Below the pieces are notes generated by a model that had not been told where the DNA came from, searched no databases, and worked only from the letters and a program-made list of their open reading frames with translations. DNA of 64,000 nt from CAUZIR01 sp034421295 (GTDB taxonomy: Bacteria > Chloroflexota > Dehalococcoidia > Lucifugimonadales > UBA2962): NCBI GenBank assembly GCA_034421295.1, contig DAOUKM010000020.1, forward strand, positions 32,429 to 96,428. The letters run 5' to 3'. The position numbers and the translations under genes were made by a program. Positions 41,357 to 50,094 of the stretch are shown here, in pieces. Every line of letters starts with the position of its first letter. The first letter of the stretch is position 1.

Positions 41357-42601
41357 ATGAAGGGCAACTTCGACATTTGTCGAATCCGCGACGACTTTCC
41401 AATACTTGAGAGACAGGTCTACGGCCTTCCGCTCGCATACCTGGACAACGCTTCGACATCCCAGAAGCCGCGGAGCGTCATCCAAGCGCTGGTGGACTAC
41501 TACGAGGGCTACAATTCCAACGTCCACCGCGGCGTGCACGCCCTGAGCATGGAGGCGACCGAGCGGTACGACCAGGCTCGGGCCAAGGTCGCCAGTTTCA
41601 TAGGCGCCCCGCATCCGGAGAACATCGTATGGACCAGGGGGACCACCGAATCCATCAACCTGGTTGCCTACACCTGGGCACGCGAGAACATCTCGGCCGG
41701 CGACGCGATAGTCGTCTCGCAGATGGAGCACCACTCCAACATCGTCACCTGGCAAAGGGTGGCAACAGAGCAGGACGCAGAGCTCCGCGTCATCCCGCTC
41801 ACAGAAGAGGGAACGCTCGACATTTCCCGTCTGGATGATTACCTGGACGAGCGGGTCAAGTTACTGGCGATCTGCCACTCCTCAAACTCCCTCGGCACCA
41901 TCAACCCGGTGGAGGAGCTGACCGAGAGGGCTCACGCCTTCGGAGCAAGGGTGCTGATAGACGGGGCCCAGAGCGTGCCGCACATGCCGGTTAACGTGGC
42001 CGAACTGGACTGCGACTTCCTGGCCTTCTCCGGGCACAAGATGCTCGGTCCGACAGGAATTGGCGCACTGTACGCAAAGCCAGACATCCTCGAGGAGACC
42101 GAGCCGTTCATGCGCGGTGGAGACATGGTCCTGGAGGTCTGGAACGACCGCGCAACATGGAACGACGTGCCTAACAAATTCGAGGCGGGTACGCCCAACA
42201 TCGCCGACGCGATCGCACTGGGTGCCGCGGTCGACTACCTGTCCGAGCTGGGCATGGACAATGTACGGGAACACGAAAAGGCCCTTACCGGGTACGCGCT
42301 GGAGCGCTTCAGGGAGTTTGAGGATCTGGACGTGCTGGGTCCGCCGGACGTTGAGGTGCGCGGAGGCGTCTTGCCCTTTCACTCGGACGAATTGCACCCA
42401 CACGACCTGGGAACCTTCCTGGACCGGTCCGGCGTGGCGATTCGGACCGGTCACCACTGCACCATGCCCCTGATGCGCTCGCTCGGGATCGTCGCGACTG
42501 CCAGGGCCAGCTTCTATGTTTACAACACCGAGGAGGAGATCGACCGACTCGCAGAGTCAGTGCGCGACGCTCTTCGCTACTTCGGAGATGGTGGGAAATA
42601 G
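41357..42601 (+). CDS. sufS: Cysteine desulfurase SufS
   Basis: This 414-residue PLP enzyme removes sulfur from cysteine as a persulfide for cluster assembly. The PLP Lys is K228 (FSGHKMLGPTG) and the persulfide Cys is C368 in the RTGHHCTMP loop, the short-loop group II form that needs SufU or SufE as acceptor. AGGAAC lies just upstream of the ATG. The 3' end overlaps the following SufU-like gene by 14 bases. Confidence 0.96.
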   Translation: MKGNFDICRIRDDFPILERQVYGLPLAYLDNASTSQKPRSVIQALVDYYEGYNSNVHRGVHALSMEATERYDQARAKVASFIGAPHPENIVWTRGTTESINLVAYTWARENISAGDAIVVSQMEHHSNIVTWQRVATEQDAELRVIPLTEEGTLDISRLDDYLDERVKLLAICHSSNSLGTINPVEELTERAHAFGARVLIDGAQSVPHMPVNVAELDCDFLAFSGHKMLGPTGIGALYAKPDILEETEPFMRGGDMVLEVWNDRATWNDVPNKFEAGTPNIADAIALGAAVDYLSELGMDNVREHEKALTGYALERFREFEDLDVLGPPDVEVRGGVLPFHSDELHPHDLGTFLDRSGVAIRTGHHCTMPLMRSLGIVATARASFYVYNTEEEIDRLAESVRDALRYFGDGGK

Positions 42602-43040
42602 GACCGGCAAGGGACTGGATGAGTTCTACAGCGAGACGATCCTGGATCATGCCCGCAGCCCTCGCCACAAGGACCCGATAGACCGGCCCGACGGGGCCGG
42701 CGATGCGGTAAATCCCTTCTGCGGGGACGAGGCACACGTCCAGCTCTCAAGCGACGGAGAGGGGATCGTCGACCTGGGTATTCAGACGGTGGGCTGTTCA
42801 ATCAACCGGGCTGCAGGCTCCTTAATCGCCGAGACGCTTTGCGGCGCCTCCCTCCAGGACGCCGGGGCGCTTGCCTCCGACTACCGCAGATTGATGGCCG
42901 GGCAGGAGCTGGCGGGCGATCGAAGAAAGGCTCTCGGGGAGCTGGTGCTCATGGAGACCGTGCGCCTGTTTCCGGTGCGCATAAAGTGCGCGCTGCTATC
43001 GCTCACCGCGGTCGAGGAGGCGCTCGCCTCCAGAGGGTAG
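42588..43040 (+). CDS. Second SufU-type sulfur-transfer protein
   Basis: This is a second SufU-like protein, 150 residues from the ATG at 42588 (GTG at 42591 also possible). It keeps the full metal/sulfur set: C45 and D47 (NPFCGDE), C70 (TVGCSIN) and C134 (RIKCALL), with an extra C85. It is clearly diverged from the first copy at 39968 while sharing fold and ligands, so it is not a recent duplicate. One may serve SufS and the other a different acceptor, which is inference. Confidence 0.86.
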   Translation: MVGNRTGKGLDEFYSETILDHARSPRHKDPIDRPDGAGDAVNPFCGDEAHVQLSSDGEGIVDLGIQTVGCSINRAAGSLIAETLCGASLQDAGALASDYRRLMAGQELAGDRRKALGELVLMETVRLFPVRIKCALLSLTAVEEALASRG

Positions 43041-43050
43041 CGGGCCGAGC

Positions 43051-44895
43051 TCAGCCGTCCAGCCAGACGGGCGCCCAGTGCCCGTACTCGAAGCCGGCCA
43101 CGTTTATGTGCAGGTCCCTTACCCATGGCTGGATAGCCCACACCGTCACGTGCGTGGCGGGCATGTAGCGTATCGCGGAGTTCAGCATACGGCGCTGTAT
43201 GTCCAGGTGCCTCGACCTTCGTGCGTCGGAATTGTACTCGCCGGCCTGGAGTTCGATCAGCGCATCGAGTTCTCCGTCGGGGGGCCCCCCACGGTAGTAG
43301 GGTCCCCTGCTGTAGACGACGGAGAAGAGGTAGGCGTTCGGCGAGGTCACGGGCGGAATCGGACCCACGAACATCTGGTAGTCTCCAGCCTTCCACACAC
43401 CGTCTGCAAAACCCAGGCGGGTCACCTCCTCCACCGTGACGTCGAAGCCGACGGCCCTGAGTTCGGCGGCGATTATGTCGGCATGCCGCATGTAGGGTTC
43501 TCCATAACGGCCCACCTTAATCGTGACGGGCTCGGGTCTGGCGCCAGCCAGCATGCTCCGCGCCCTTTCTGGACTTGCGAAAAGGTCCAGCCACTCTGCC
43601 TCTTCCAGCGCCCAGGTTGGGCCAACCAGAGGGAAGCCGAAGGACAGGTAGCCTGCACCCAGCCACGCCTCCTCCAGCGCCCGAACGGGGTCCATCGCCG
43701 CGAATGCCGCTCGGCGCACCCGGGGGTCATCAAATGGAGGCCTGGAAGGATTAAGCCCGACCTCCACTCCGGAGCCGGTGTCGGGAGACATCAGGGCCCG
43801 GGCGTCACTCACCCGATCCCTCAAGGCTTCCCACTCAAAGGGAGTCACCTCCACGACGTCGATCTGGCCAACGGTGAATGCCGCGTCCCTGGTCTTCAGA
43901 TCGTCGATGACGTGAACCTGCAGCACGTCAACGTGGGGAAGATCGTCGACCCGGTTTTCGCGAAAGCTCTCAAAGACGTGGAGGCCAGCCCTGCCGGTCG
44001 ATGTCAGACGCCACGGCCCGGTTCCCACCGTCGGGCCATCACGCAGGTCGCCAGCCAGTTCCACCGCCTCTCTCGCAACAATCTTGGATCGCGCGTCGGC
44101 GAGTCCCAGCATGAAGTCGGCATCGGGTTCGATCAGACGAATCGAGACGATCGTCTCGCTCGGGGCGGAGAAATCGTCTATGGATCCGAGTAGCGACGCA
44201 TTCGGCCCCTCGCGCTGCCGGCTGAAGCTGTAGACCAGATCGTCCGCGTCGAGCCGCCTGCCCTGGACCAGGTCGGCGTCGTGCCAGCCAATATCCCCCC
44301 GCAGGGTAAATTCGAACGTAACCGGATCGATGACGCGCCACGACTCGCACAGGTCGCACGTCACCGCGAGGCTAGGGAGCCGGATTCCGGGGCCGGTCTC
44401 GAATCTAAGCAGCCGACTGTAGGCTAAGCCGGGGCCCCAGGTTGAGAGCGCCGGCGAGGTCTCGAAATGCACGTCCTGGTGAGAGATGTTCGCCTGCGTT
44501 GTCAGCCTCAGCACCCCTCCCTTTGTGGGCACCGGGGTCACGGTAGGGCTATCGACTGGTAGAACCGTCGGCTCGGGTGGAGGAACGGTGGGTGTCGGCG
44601 TGATGTCGGCCGGCACGGTCGTCGGCTCCTCCTCGACGACGGGCTCTACAACGGGGCTCGGGTCCGCGCTTACCGGGGTTGGTGGCGCACCCCTCGGTGT
44701 AGGTGTCCGAATCGTCGGCTCTGCGGTGGGCGTCGGGCTCGCGGTGGAGGTGGGACTGGCCGGCTCGACCGTCGGCCTGACCGACGTTGCGGTCGGTCCG
44801 ATCTCATGGTCGGGTTGAGAGCAGCCGGCCAATACCAGGGCCAAGATCGCTGAGACAGCGAACGCGGCCCGCGCGGCCTCATCTAGCCTGGGCAC
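43051..44895 (-). CDS. Family-5 ABC transporter solute-binding lipoprotein (orphan, second)
   Basis: This 614-residue extracytoplasmic solute-binding protein belongs to the SBP_bac_5 family. The lipobox LVLAGC gives Cys 25 as the lipidated residue. A very long Pro/Thr/Val-rich linker of about 95 residues follows, longer than in the first lipoprotein (2800-4506), before the binding domain begins at GGVLRLTTQANISHQD. The start is GTG. Again no permease or ATPase lies next to it, so it is an orphan receptor. The ligand is unknown. Confidence 0.86.
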   Translation of the reverse strand: MPRLDEAARAAFAVSAILALVLAGCSQPDHEIGPTATSVRPTVEPASPTSTASPTPTAEPTIRTPTPRGAPPTPVSADPSPVVEPVVEEEPTTVPADITPTPTVPPPEPTVLPVDSPTVTPVPTKGGVLRLTTQANISHQDVHFETSPALSTWGPGLAYSRLLRFETGPGIRLPSLAVTCDLCESWRVIDPVTFEFTLRGDIGWHDADLVQGRRLDADDLVYSFSRQREGPNASLLGSIDDFSAPSETIVSIRLIEPDADFMLGLADARSKIVAREAVELAGDLRDGPTVGTGPWRLTSTGRAGLHVFESFRENRVDDLPHVDVLQVHVIDDLKTRDAAFTVGQIDVVEVTPFEWEALRDRVSDARALMSPDTGSGVEVGLNPSRPPFDDPRVRRAAFAAMDPVRALEEAWLGAGYLSFGFPLVGPTWALEEAEWLDLFASPERARSMLAGARPEPVTIKVGRYGEPYMRHADIIAAELRAVGFDVTVEEVTRLGFADGVWKAGDYQMFVGPIPPVTSPNAYLFSVVYSRGPYYRGGPPDGELDALIELQAGEYNSDARRSRHLDIQRRMLNSAIRYMPATHVTVWAIQPWVRDLHINVAGFEYGHWAPVWLDG

Positions 44896-44962
44896 CGGTG
44901 CAAATGGACGATCTGGCTGACGTTGGGCATGGCGTGGAACGGACTCACCCCTTGGCCTGTCC

Positions 44963-44968
44963 TATTAT
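44963..44968 (+). promoter_or_regulatory. -10 element TATTAT just ahead of tatD
   Basis: TATTAT lies 8 bases upstream of the ATG at 44977, so the transcript would begin at or next to the start codon. The -35 region at normal spacing is poor. Confidence 0.35.
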
Positions 44969-44976
44969 GAGGCAAT

Positions 44977-45822
44977 ATGTGCCCCAACTCCGCCGCGACG
45001 CCCACGGTGCCACTGATCGACTGCCATTCGCACCTAGACGGATTCAGCGACACCGAGGTTCGCCAGATTCTGAGGCGGGCTTCTGAGGCGGGAGTTGGGG
45101 CGATAGTAACTGCGGGAACGACACTCGAAACCACCCGCCGCGCGGTCCAGTTGGCCAACGAGCATCCCCTGATATTCGCCTCCGCCGGGCTACATCCAAC
45201 TGACCTGGCCGGACCCGTGCAGGGCGACTCTGAAAGTACCCTTGCCGACCTGGCCGACTCGGACCGCGTGGTGGCAATCAGCGAGATCGGCCTCGACTTT
45301 CAGGACACGTCACCGGACAGGGCCCTACAGTTCCAGGCCTTCCGCCGGCAGATCGGCATCGCCAGAGAGCTCGGGCTGCCAATAGTGTTCCATAGTCGAG
45401 AGGCGAGCCGAGACGCCCTGCGCGTATTGCGCGAGGAGAGAGGCTTTGAGGTAGGCGGTGCGATGCACTACTTCCAGGGCGATCAGCGCACGGCCAGGGA
45501 AGCTATCGACCTGGGCTTTTGCATCTCGCTGGCCCGGCCGCTGCTGCGGTTGCCACGCCTTCAGTCGGTCGTGGCCGAGATTCCCATGGATTGGATAGTG
45601 CTGGAGACCGACTCATATCCCCAGCCCTTCAAGAAGGACCGTCGTCGGTGGACCGAGCCCCGCCACGTGGCCGAGGTCGCGGAGGCACTGGCGAAACTCA
45701 AGGGTATGAGCGTGGAGGAGGTGGCCGAGGCGACTACCTCAAATGCCCTGAACATGCTCGGCGGGCGGGGCTCCGTGGTGGAGCAACAGGTGAGAGGACG
45801 CCGGCCACCCTCCCCGACTTGA
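44977..45822 (+). CDS. tatD: TatD-family metal-dependent hydrolase (DNase-like)
   Basis: This 281-residue protein is a TIM-barrel hydrolase of the TatD family, predicted to be a 3'-5' DNase or quality-control nuclease. Metal ligands are the DCHSHLD motif (H17, H19), the Glu in SEIGLDF, His in VFHSREAS and in AMHYFQGD, and the Asp in LETDSYP. The ATG is only 8 bases after a -10-like TATTAT, consistent with a leaderless transcript. Its last 84 bases overlap the end of the convergent membrane protein gene. Confidence 0.88.
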   Translation: MCPNSAATPTVPLIDCHSHLDGFSDTEVRQILRRASEAGVGAIVTAGTTLETTRRAVQLANEHPLIFASAGLHPTDLAGPVQGDSESTLADLADSDRVVAISEIGLDFQDTSPDRALQFQAFRRQIGIARELGLPIVFHSREASRDALRVLREERGFEVGGAMHYFQGDQRTAREAIDLGFCISLARPLLRLPRLQSVVAEIPMDWIVLETDSYPQPFKKDRRRWTEPRHVAEVAEALAKLKGMSVEEVAEATTSNALNMLGGRGSVVEQQVRGRRPPSPT

Positions 45823-46524
45823 CTCGGACGCCGAGGGTGTGTCCTGAGCCGGGGGCGGATCCTCCACCGCGATCGCCGAGGCGGGAAACAGCACCAGGTT
45901 GAGGATCACCAGCCATCCAACTAGCCATCCCACAACGCCCGGCACGATCGCCTGAAACCAGTTCAGCCGCATCGTCTCCTTGATTGCCTGAGTACCGATT
46001 GCCAGTGTCCAGAGCAGACCGAACAGCCACAGGGCCTGTCCAATGGTCTGGCCGGCAAGGGGAATGTTCAGCTCCGAGAATGCCAGCAGCGAGGCCGGGG
46101 CCGTCGCTATGCCCAGCGCACGCAGAACATGGGAGGCGCTCGCCTCGCCGCGGAAGACCCACCGCCCGAATAGCAGCGCTATCGCCGACCACAGGAGCCA
46201 GCCGATCACTATAAAGTCCAGCCGGAAGACGAACCAGAGTATCGGATGCTGGCCCTTGAGCAGGCCCGGCTCCACGGTTCGCTGGCCGATCGCGAACAGC
46301 ACGCCTATCGCCACGACCACTCCGATGGCCTGAAGCGTCGCACCCTTCTGGTTCCGGATCACCTCGTAGACAGCGGCGTCCATGAACGCCGCCCGCAGCA
46401 CCAGCGTGGTGATGTTCGTGGCGTCGTCCGGATCCGGTGATTTAGCTCCCCGGTCCCTCGGTGCGGACGGCGCGCCCGCCCGGTGAGCCCCTCTGGAGCG
46501 TTTCTTCCGGGTCCTACCTGCCAT
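45739..46524 (-). CDS. Yip1-like multi-pass membrane protein
   Basis: This 261-residue protein, taken from the ATG at 46524 (MAGRTRKKRS), has a basic N-terminus of about 45 residues and then five hydrophobic segments, resembling Yip1-domain proteins. The pattern GVLFAIGQRTVEP, LLWSAIALLFGRWVF with an aromatic-rich loop, and AIGTQAIKETMRL matches that family. The function of bacterial members is unknown. The frame continues to 46731 but without homology. Its stop lies 84 bases inside tatD, a long convergent overlap. Confidence 0.65.
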   Translation of the reverse strand: MAGRTRKKRSRGAHRAGAPSAPRDRGAKSPDPDDATNITTLVLRAAFMDAAVYEVIRNQKGATLQAIGVVVAIGVLFAIGQRTVEPGLLKGQHPILWFVFRLDFIVIGWLLWSAIALLFGRWVFRGEASASHVLRALGIATAPASLLAFSELNIPLAGQTIGQALWLFGLLWTLAIGTQAIKETMRLNWFQAIVPGVVGWLVGWLVILNLVLFPASAIAVEDPPPAQDTPSASESSRGGWPASSHLLLHHGAPPAEHVQGI

Positions 46525-46743
46525 ATGAAGCCCTGGTCTGCATGTCTGGATCCCTAGGATGGCATTATGGCCGACCCCAGCACCCGGCGGCCAGAAGTCT
46601 TCGATGTCGTGCCCGCCAAAACAGATCCCCGGTTGGTTGAGACGAGGGAGGCGACACAGGGGCCCGGCGGGGGCAGTAGAAGCATTAAAGCCCTTACAGC
46701 CGGCTTCGTGAAATATTTCTCGACTTGGCACCTTGACCGTCGA

Positions 46744-46749
46744 TATAAT
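46744..46749 (+). promoter_or_regulatory. Consensus -10 element TATAAT ahead of the DUF1802 gene
   Basis: A perfect TATAAT lies 11 bases before the ATG at 46761, so the leader would be only about 5 bases. TTGGCA (46725-46730) and TTGACC (46733-46738) lie upstream, but at spacings too short for a standard -35. Confidence 0.45.
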
Positions 46750-46760
46750 CGCTCCTGCGC

Positions 46761-47351
46761 ATGGTGTCCCTTCTCCCCCCCGTGAGTTCGATTGCCCTTA
46801 AGGAATGGGCGGTGGCCTGCAACGCCCTTCGGAATGGCACGCAGATCGTCATCCTGCGCAAGGGCGGCATTCACAAGGACGATCGCAACTTTACGGACAC
46901 CTTCGCCGACCACCCGGAGTTTCTACTGTTCCCGACCTACGAGCACCAGTCGCCGGATCTCGTCAAGCCGCAATACCACCGAGAGCTGGAGCTTTCACTG
47001 GCCGAGGACGACGTACCTGGTCTGACCACGGTGTCAGCGTTCGCCCAAGTCACCGACCGTATCCAGGTCGAGGACGCGGGCAAGCTGGAGGGGATCTCGG
47101 GGTTTCACATCTGGAGCGACGAATACGCTCAAAAGAGGCTCCAGTGGCGACCCCGGCAACCGCTGACGGTGGCCCTGGTTCGCGTTTATCCGCTGGTCCA
47201 GCCGCAGGCCCTGCCGGTGTTGGACGAGTACGCCGGCTGCAAGTCGTGGGTAGAGCTGGGTCAGGACGTGCCGATGGGCGCCCTTCAGCCGGTACTTTCC
47301 GACGCGGACTATGAGCGTACCCGCGCCGACATCGCGCAGCGCCTCTCATGA
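46761..47351 (+). CDS. DUF1802-family protein
   Basis: This 196-residue protein matches DUF1802. The family starts with an ALKEWAVACNAL-type stretch (residues 12-23) followed by ILRKGGI and the EFLLFPTYEHQ block near residue 55. No function is known for the family; it is cytoplasmic with no membrane segment. The ATG at 46761 lacks a ribosome-binding site but follows a perfect -10, which points to near-leaderless translation. It overlaps the aldo/keto reductase by 4 bases. Confidence 0.82.
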   Translation: MVSLLPPVSSIALKEWAVACNALRNGTQIVILRKGGIHKDDRNFTDTFADHPEFLLFPTYEHQSPDLVKPQYHRELELSLAEDDVPGLTTVSAFAQVTDRIQVEDAGKLEGISGFHIWSDEYAQKRLQWRPRQPLTVALVRVYPLVQPQALPVLDEYAGCKSWVELGQDVPMGALQPVLSDADYERTRADIAQRLS

Positions 47352-48364
47352 AATACCGATCCCTGGGACGCACGGACCTGGAACTGTCCGAGGTCGGGTT
47401 CGGCGTCTGGACGCTGAGCACGGGCTGGTGGGGCCGGGTGGACACGTCCGAGGCCGTGCGCATGCTGGAGAGGGCGGTCGACCTGGGAGTCAATTTCTTC
47501 GACACGGCCGACACCTATGGCCTGGGATACGGTGAGGAGATGCTTGCCCAGGCGCTCGGCAAGCAGCGTCACGACCTGGTTATCGGGACAAAGTTCGGGT
47601 ACGACTTTTATGAACACCGCGAGCGGGAGGGCCATGCCGAGCGACCGCAGAAATGGGACCAGGGATTCGTCAGGTACGCCTGCGAACAGAGTCTGAGGAG
47701 GCTTCAGACCGACTACATCGACCTGTATCAGCTGCACAACCCCAAGATGAACGCCCTGGAGGCCGACGAGCTGTTCGCTACGCTCGATGAGCTGGTCACC
47801 GAGGGTAAGATCCGCTACTACGCAGCCGCCATCGGGCCGGACATCGGCTGGTTCGAGGAAGGCGAGGCCGCCATGAGGGAGCGGGGGCTTGATGCCATAC
47901 AGATCATCTACAGTATCCTCGAGCAGCAGCCCGCCCGCCGGTTCTTTCCGATCGCCCAGGAATGCGGCGTGGGCCTACTATCGAGGGTGCCGCACGCGTC
48001 GGGCCTGCTGGACGGGACGTACACCAGCGACACGGTGTTCGCCCCGGACGATCACCGCTCGCACCGCAGGCGTGAATGGCTCGAAGCCGGCATCAGGAAG
48101 CTGGCTGCAATAGAGTTCCTCAAGGAAGCGATGACGTCTACGATGGGACAGATGGCCATCAAATTCGTACTGTCGGAGCCGAGCGTGGCTTCGGTTCTTC
48201 CGAACATCCTGAGCATGGAGCAACTCGAGGAGTTCGCGGCCGCTCCCGAGACCGACGAAATCCCGACCGACCTGGTAGATAGGCTCCACGGAACCTTCGA
48301 CGACGACTTCGGCCTCGGGGTCGAGTCCGATGACCAACAGCACGCCGAAGCGTCGCTCAGCTAG
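47348..48364 (+). CDS. Aldo/keto reductase
   Basis: This 338-residue NADPH-dependent aldo/keto reductase has the catalytic set Asp and Tyr in FFDTADTYGLGYGEE (about residues 52-66), Lys in VIGTKFGYD and His in IDLYQLHNPK. The substrate is unknown. It starts inside the end of the DUF1802 gene (ATGA), so the two are coupled. A 7-bp hairpin follows the stop at 48382-48401. Confidence 0.88.
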   Translation: MKYRSLGRTDLELSEVGFGVWTLSTGWWGRVDTSEAVRMLERAVDLGVNFFDTADTYGLGYGEEMLAQALGKQRHDLVIGTKFGYDFYEHREREGHAERPQKWDQGFVRYACEQSLRRLQTDYIDLYQLHNPKMNALEADELFATLDELVTEGKIRYYAAAIGPDIGWFEEGEAAMRERGLDAIQIIYSILEQQPARRFFPIAQECGVGLLSRVPHASGLLDGTYTSDTVFAPDDHRSHRRREWLEAGIRKLAAIEFLKEAMTSTMGQMAIKFVLSEPSVASVLPNILSMEQLEEFAAAPETDEIPTDLVDRLHGTFDDDFGLGVESDDQQHAEASLS

Positions 48365-48381
48365 TTTCCAATAGATCGGCC

Positions 48382-48401
48382 GCGCTCCTTCGATGGAGCG
48401 C
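48382..48401. terminator. Hairpin between convergent genes
   Basis: GCGCTCC (48382-48388) pairs with GGAGCGC (48395-48401) around TTCGAT. It lies between the stop codons of the aldo/keto reductase and the EVE gene, so it could act on both strands. No T-run follows on either side. Confidence 0.4.
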
Positions 48402-48425
48402 TAGGGCGCGAATGGTCAAGAGGTT

Positions 48426-49097
48426 TCAGCTGCTGCCCGCCTGATCTTCGCGTTCTCCCTCTTTCCAGCGCTCGTCCGCTGCGCCCTCGCCCGACTCCGT
48501 GGCCGCGGGCACCTCAACACGACGCTCCTGCTGCGCACCGGGGGCGGGGCTTACGAGCGCCCCGATTGGCAGATCGTCTCCACCGGTGGGATCCACCTTA
48601 AGTCCGGGCTCGCCGGCGCTGTGCGATTCCACCTCCCTGCGACGGTCCGTTGCCGACCTAACACGTTTCATCTCGGCCTCTATGAGGCGAAAGTCCCGCT
48701 GTGGCAACAGGTGCACGCTGTCCATGAAGGCCAGGGGCCACAGCTCCGGCGCCCAGCGCTTCAGGTACTCGAGTCGCGGCGCCAGAAGCAGCGCGTTGAC
48801 CGCCTCTTCGTCCTCCAGAACCAGACGGGGCTCGATCTTCACCCGGTAGCGGAAATCCTCCCCTCTGTGGGTGGGATTCCACAGGGGCGACCTGTCCTCA
48901 AAGGCCTTGGACCTGATGGTTGCCAGCGCTGGCCAACTCTTGGTGTCCTTGACGTAATAGAGGATGTTGTCATTCGGCTGCATGCGGTCGGCGCGCCTCC
49001 TGTGTTTTGCACCCAAGCCATGCAGCTTGAATCCCATGTTCTTGGTGATCTCAAAGTTGTCCCGGGTCTGGACGAACATCCAGTAGTTCCTGGCCAT
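48426..49097 (-). CDS. EVE-domain protein with disordered tail
   Basis: This 223-residue protein has an N-terminal EVE domain (PUA-like fold) of about 150 residues. The start ARNYWMFVQTRDNFEI, the ILYYVKDTKSWPALATI segment and the PLWNPTHRGEDFRYRVKI block are typical. EVE domains bind modified bases in DNA or RNA and are common in defence and modification contexts. The last 75 residues are Gly/Pro/Glu/Arg-rich and look disordered. The ATG at 49097 is preferred over an upstream frame inside the LysR gene. It lies 4 bases after the LysR stop. Confidence 0.82.
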   Translation of the reverse strand: MARNYWMFVQTRDNFEITKNMGFKLHGLGAKHRRRADRMQPNDNILYYVKDTKSWPALATIRSKAFEDRSPLWNPTHRGEDFRYRVKIEPRLVLEDEEAVNALLLAPRLEYLKRWAPELWPLAFMDSVHLLPQRDFRLIEAEMKRVRSATDRRREVESHSAGEPGLKVDPTGGDDLPIGALVSPAPGAQQERRVEVPAATESGEGAADERWKEGEREDQAGSS

Positions 49098-49101
49098 ACG
49101 G

Positions 49102-50094
49102 TCACCCGGGCCACTGCTTGTCCAGCTGAACGAGGGCATCCCTGCCACGCCGCCCGCCACCAGTCTCGAATCTGCGGCCACGCCCCCGGGAAGTGCCCGA
49201 GACCGGCCACGTTCCATACATCGCTTGTAGTACCCCCAAGATCGATCTCACAGTGTCAGGATAGCGCTTGGACCTACGGATGAGCACGCAGGTTGGAAGT
49301 ACCATCCGGTGCTCGGGACCGAGGGGCACTGTCCGAATCGATCCGAGTTCGACCTCTCGGCCGAGCGCCGACCGGGGCACGAACGAGATTCCCAGGCCCT
49401 TTTCCACCATCCGCTTGGCCGCTTCTACGCCCTCAAGACGCATCTCAACTCTCGGCACGACTCCGGCCTCCGCGCATACCTGCTCGATCAGCAGAGAGTC
49501 GGATGAATCGGTGTCGTAGAGTACGAGGGGTTCGGTCGCCACATCACGTATGGTGACGTCACCACGGGCGGTGAACGGGTGGCCGGGATGGACGATCAGC
49601 ACCAGATCCTCGTCAAACAGCCTGCGGGTGTCCACCTGGGGGTGTACCAGTCCCCGGGAGAGGCCAAGCTGGACCTGCCCGTCGACAACCATCTGGAGTA
49701 CCTGACTCGGCTTGGACACCGTAACGCTCGCCCCGACATCCGGGTGTTCGTCCCTCAGTCGGCCAAGTATTTCCGGGAGCGTGTACGTTCCCACCTGCCT
49801 CGTAGCTGCAATGGTTACTATCCCACCGGCCGCATTCTGGGCCGTAGCCACCACCTGGCGTGCCTCGCCGAGCGACTCCATGGCACGCCTCGCGTACGGC
49901 AGGAAGACCCGCCCCATGTCGGTCAACACCACGCCACTTCCACGCCGGTGAAACAGCTCGGCCCCCAGCTCCTTCTCCAGGGTCCTGATGCGACTGCTGA
50001 GAGAGGGCTGCGAGAGGAACATCGCCTTGGCGGCCTTTCGGAAACTGCCTCGCCGCTCCGCCTCTATAAACGCTTGAACCTGCGCTATGTCCAT
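49102..50094 (-). CDS. LysR-family transcriptional regulator
   Basis: This 330-residue LysR-type regulator has the N-terminal winged helix-turn-helix, with EAERRGSFRKAAKAMFLSQPSLSSR (split: GSFRKAAKAMF and SQPSLSSRIRTLEKELG) in residues 14-45. An effector-binding domain follows from about residue 90. The C-terminal 25 residues are Arg/Gly-rich and extra to the fold. It sits directly upstream of the EVE gene on the same strand. The ligand and target are unknown; its own 454-base upstream region, shared with ispD, could hold autoregulatory sites. Confidence 0.88.
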   Translation of the reverse strand: MDIAQVQAFIEAERRGSFRKAAKAMFLSQPSLSSRIRTLEKELGAELFHRRGSGVVLTDMGRVFLPYARRAMESLGEARQVVATAQNAAGGIVTIAATRQVGTYTLPEILGRLRDEHPDVGASVTVSKPSQVLQMVVDGQVQLGLSRGLVHPQVDTRRLFDEDLVLIVHPGHPFTARGDVTIRDVATEPLVLYDTDSSDSLLIEQVCAEAGVVPRVEMRLEGVEAAKRMVEKGLGISFVPRSALGREVELGSIRTVPLGPEHRMVLPTCVLIRRSKRYPDTVRSILGVLQAMYGTWPVSGTSRGRGRRFETGGGRRGRDALVQLDKQWPG

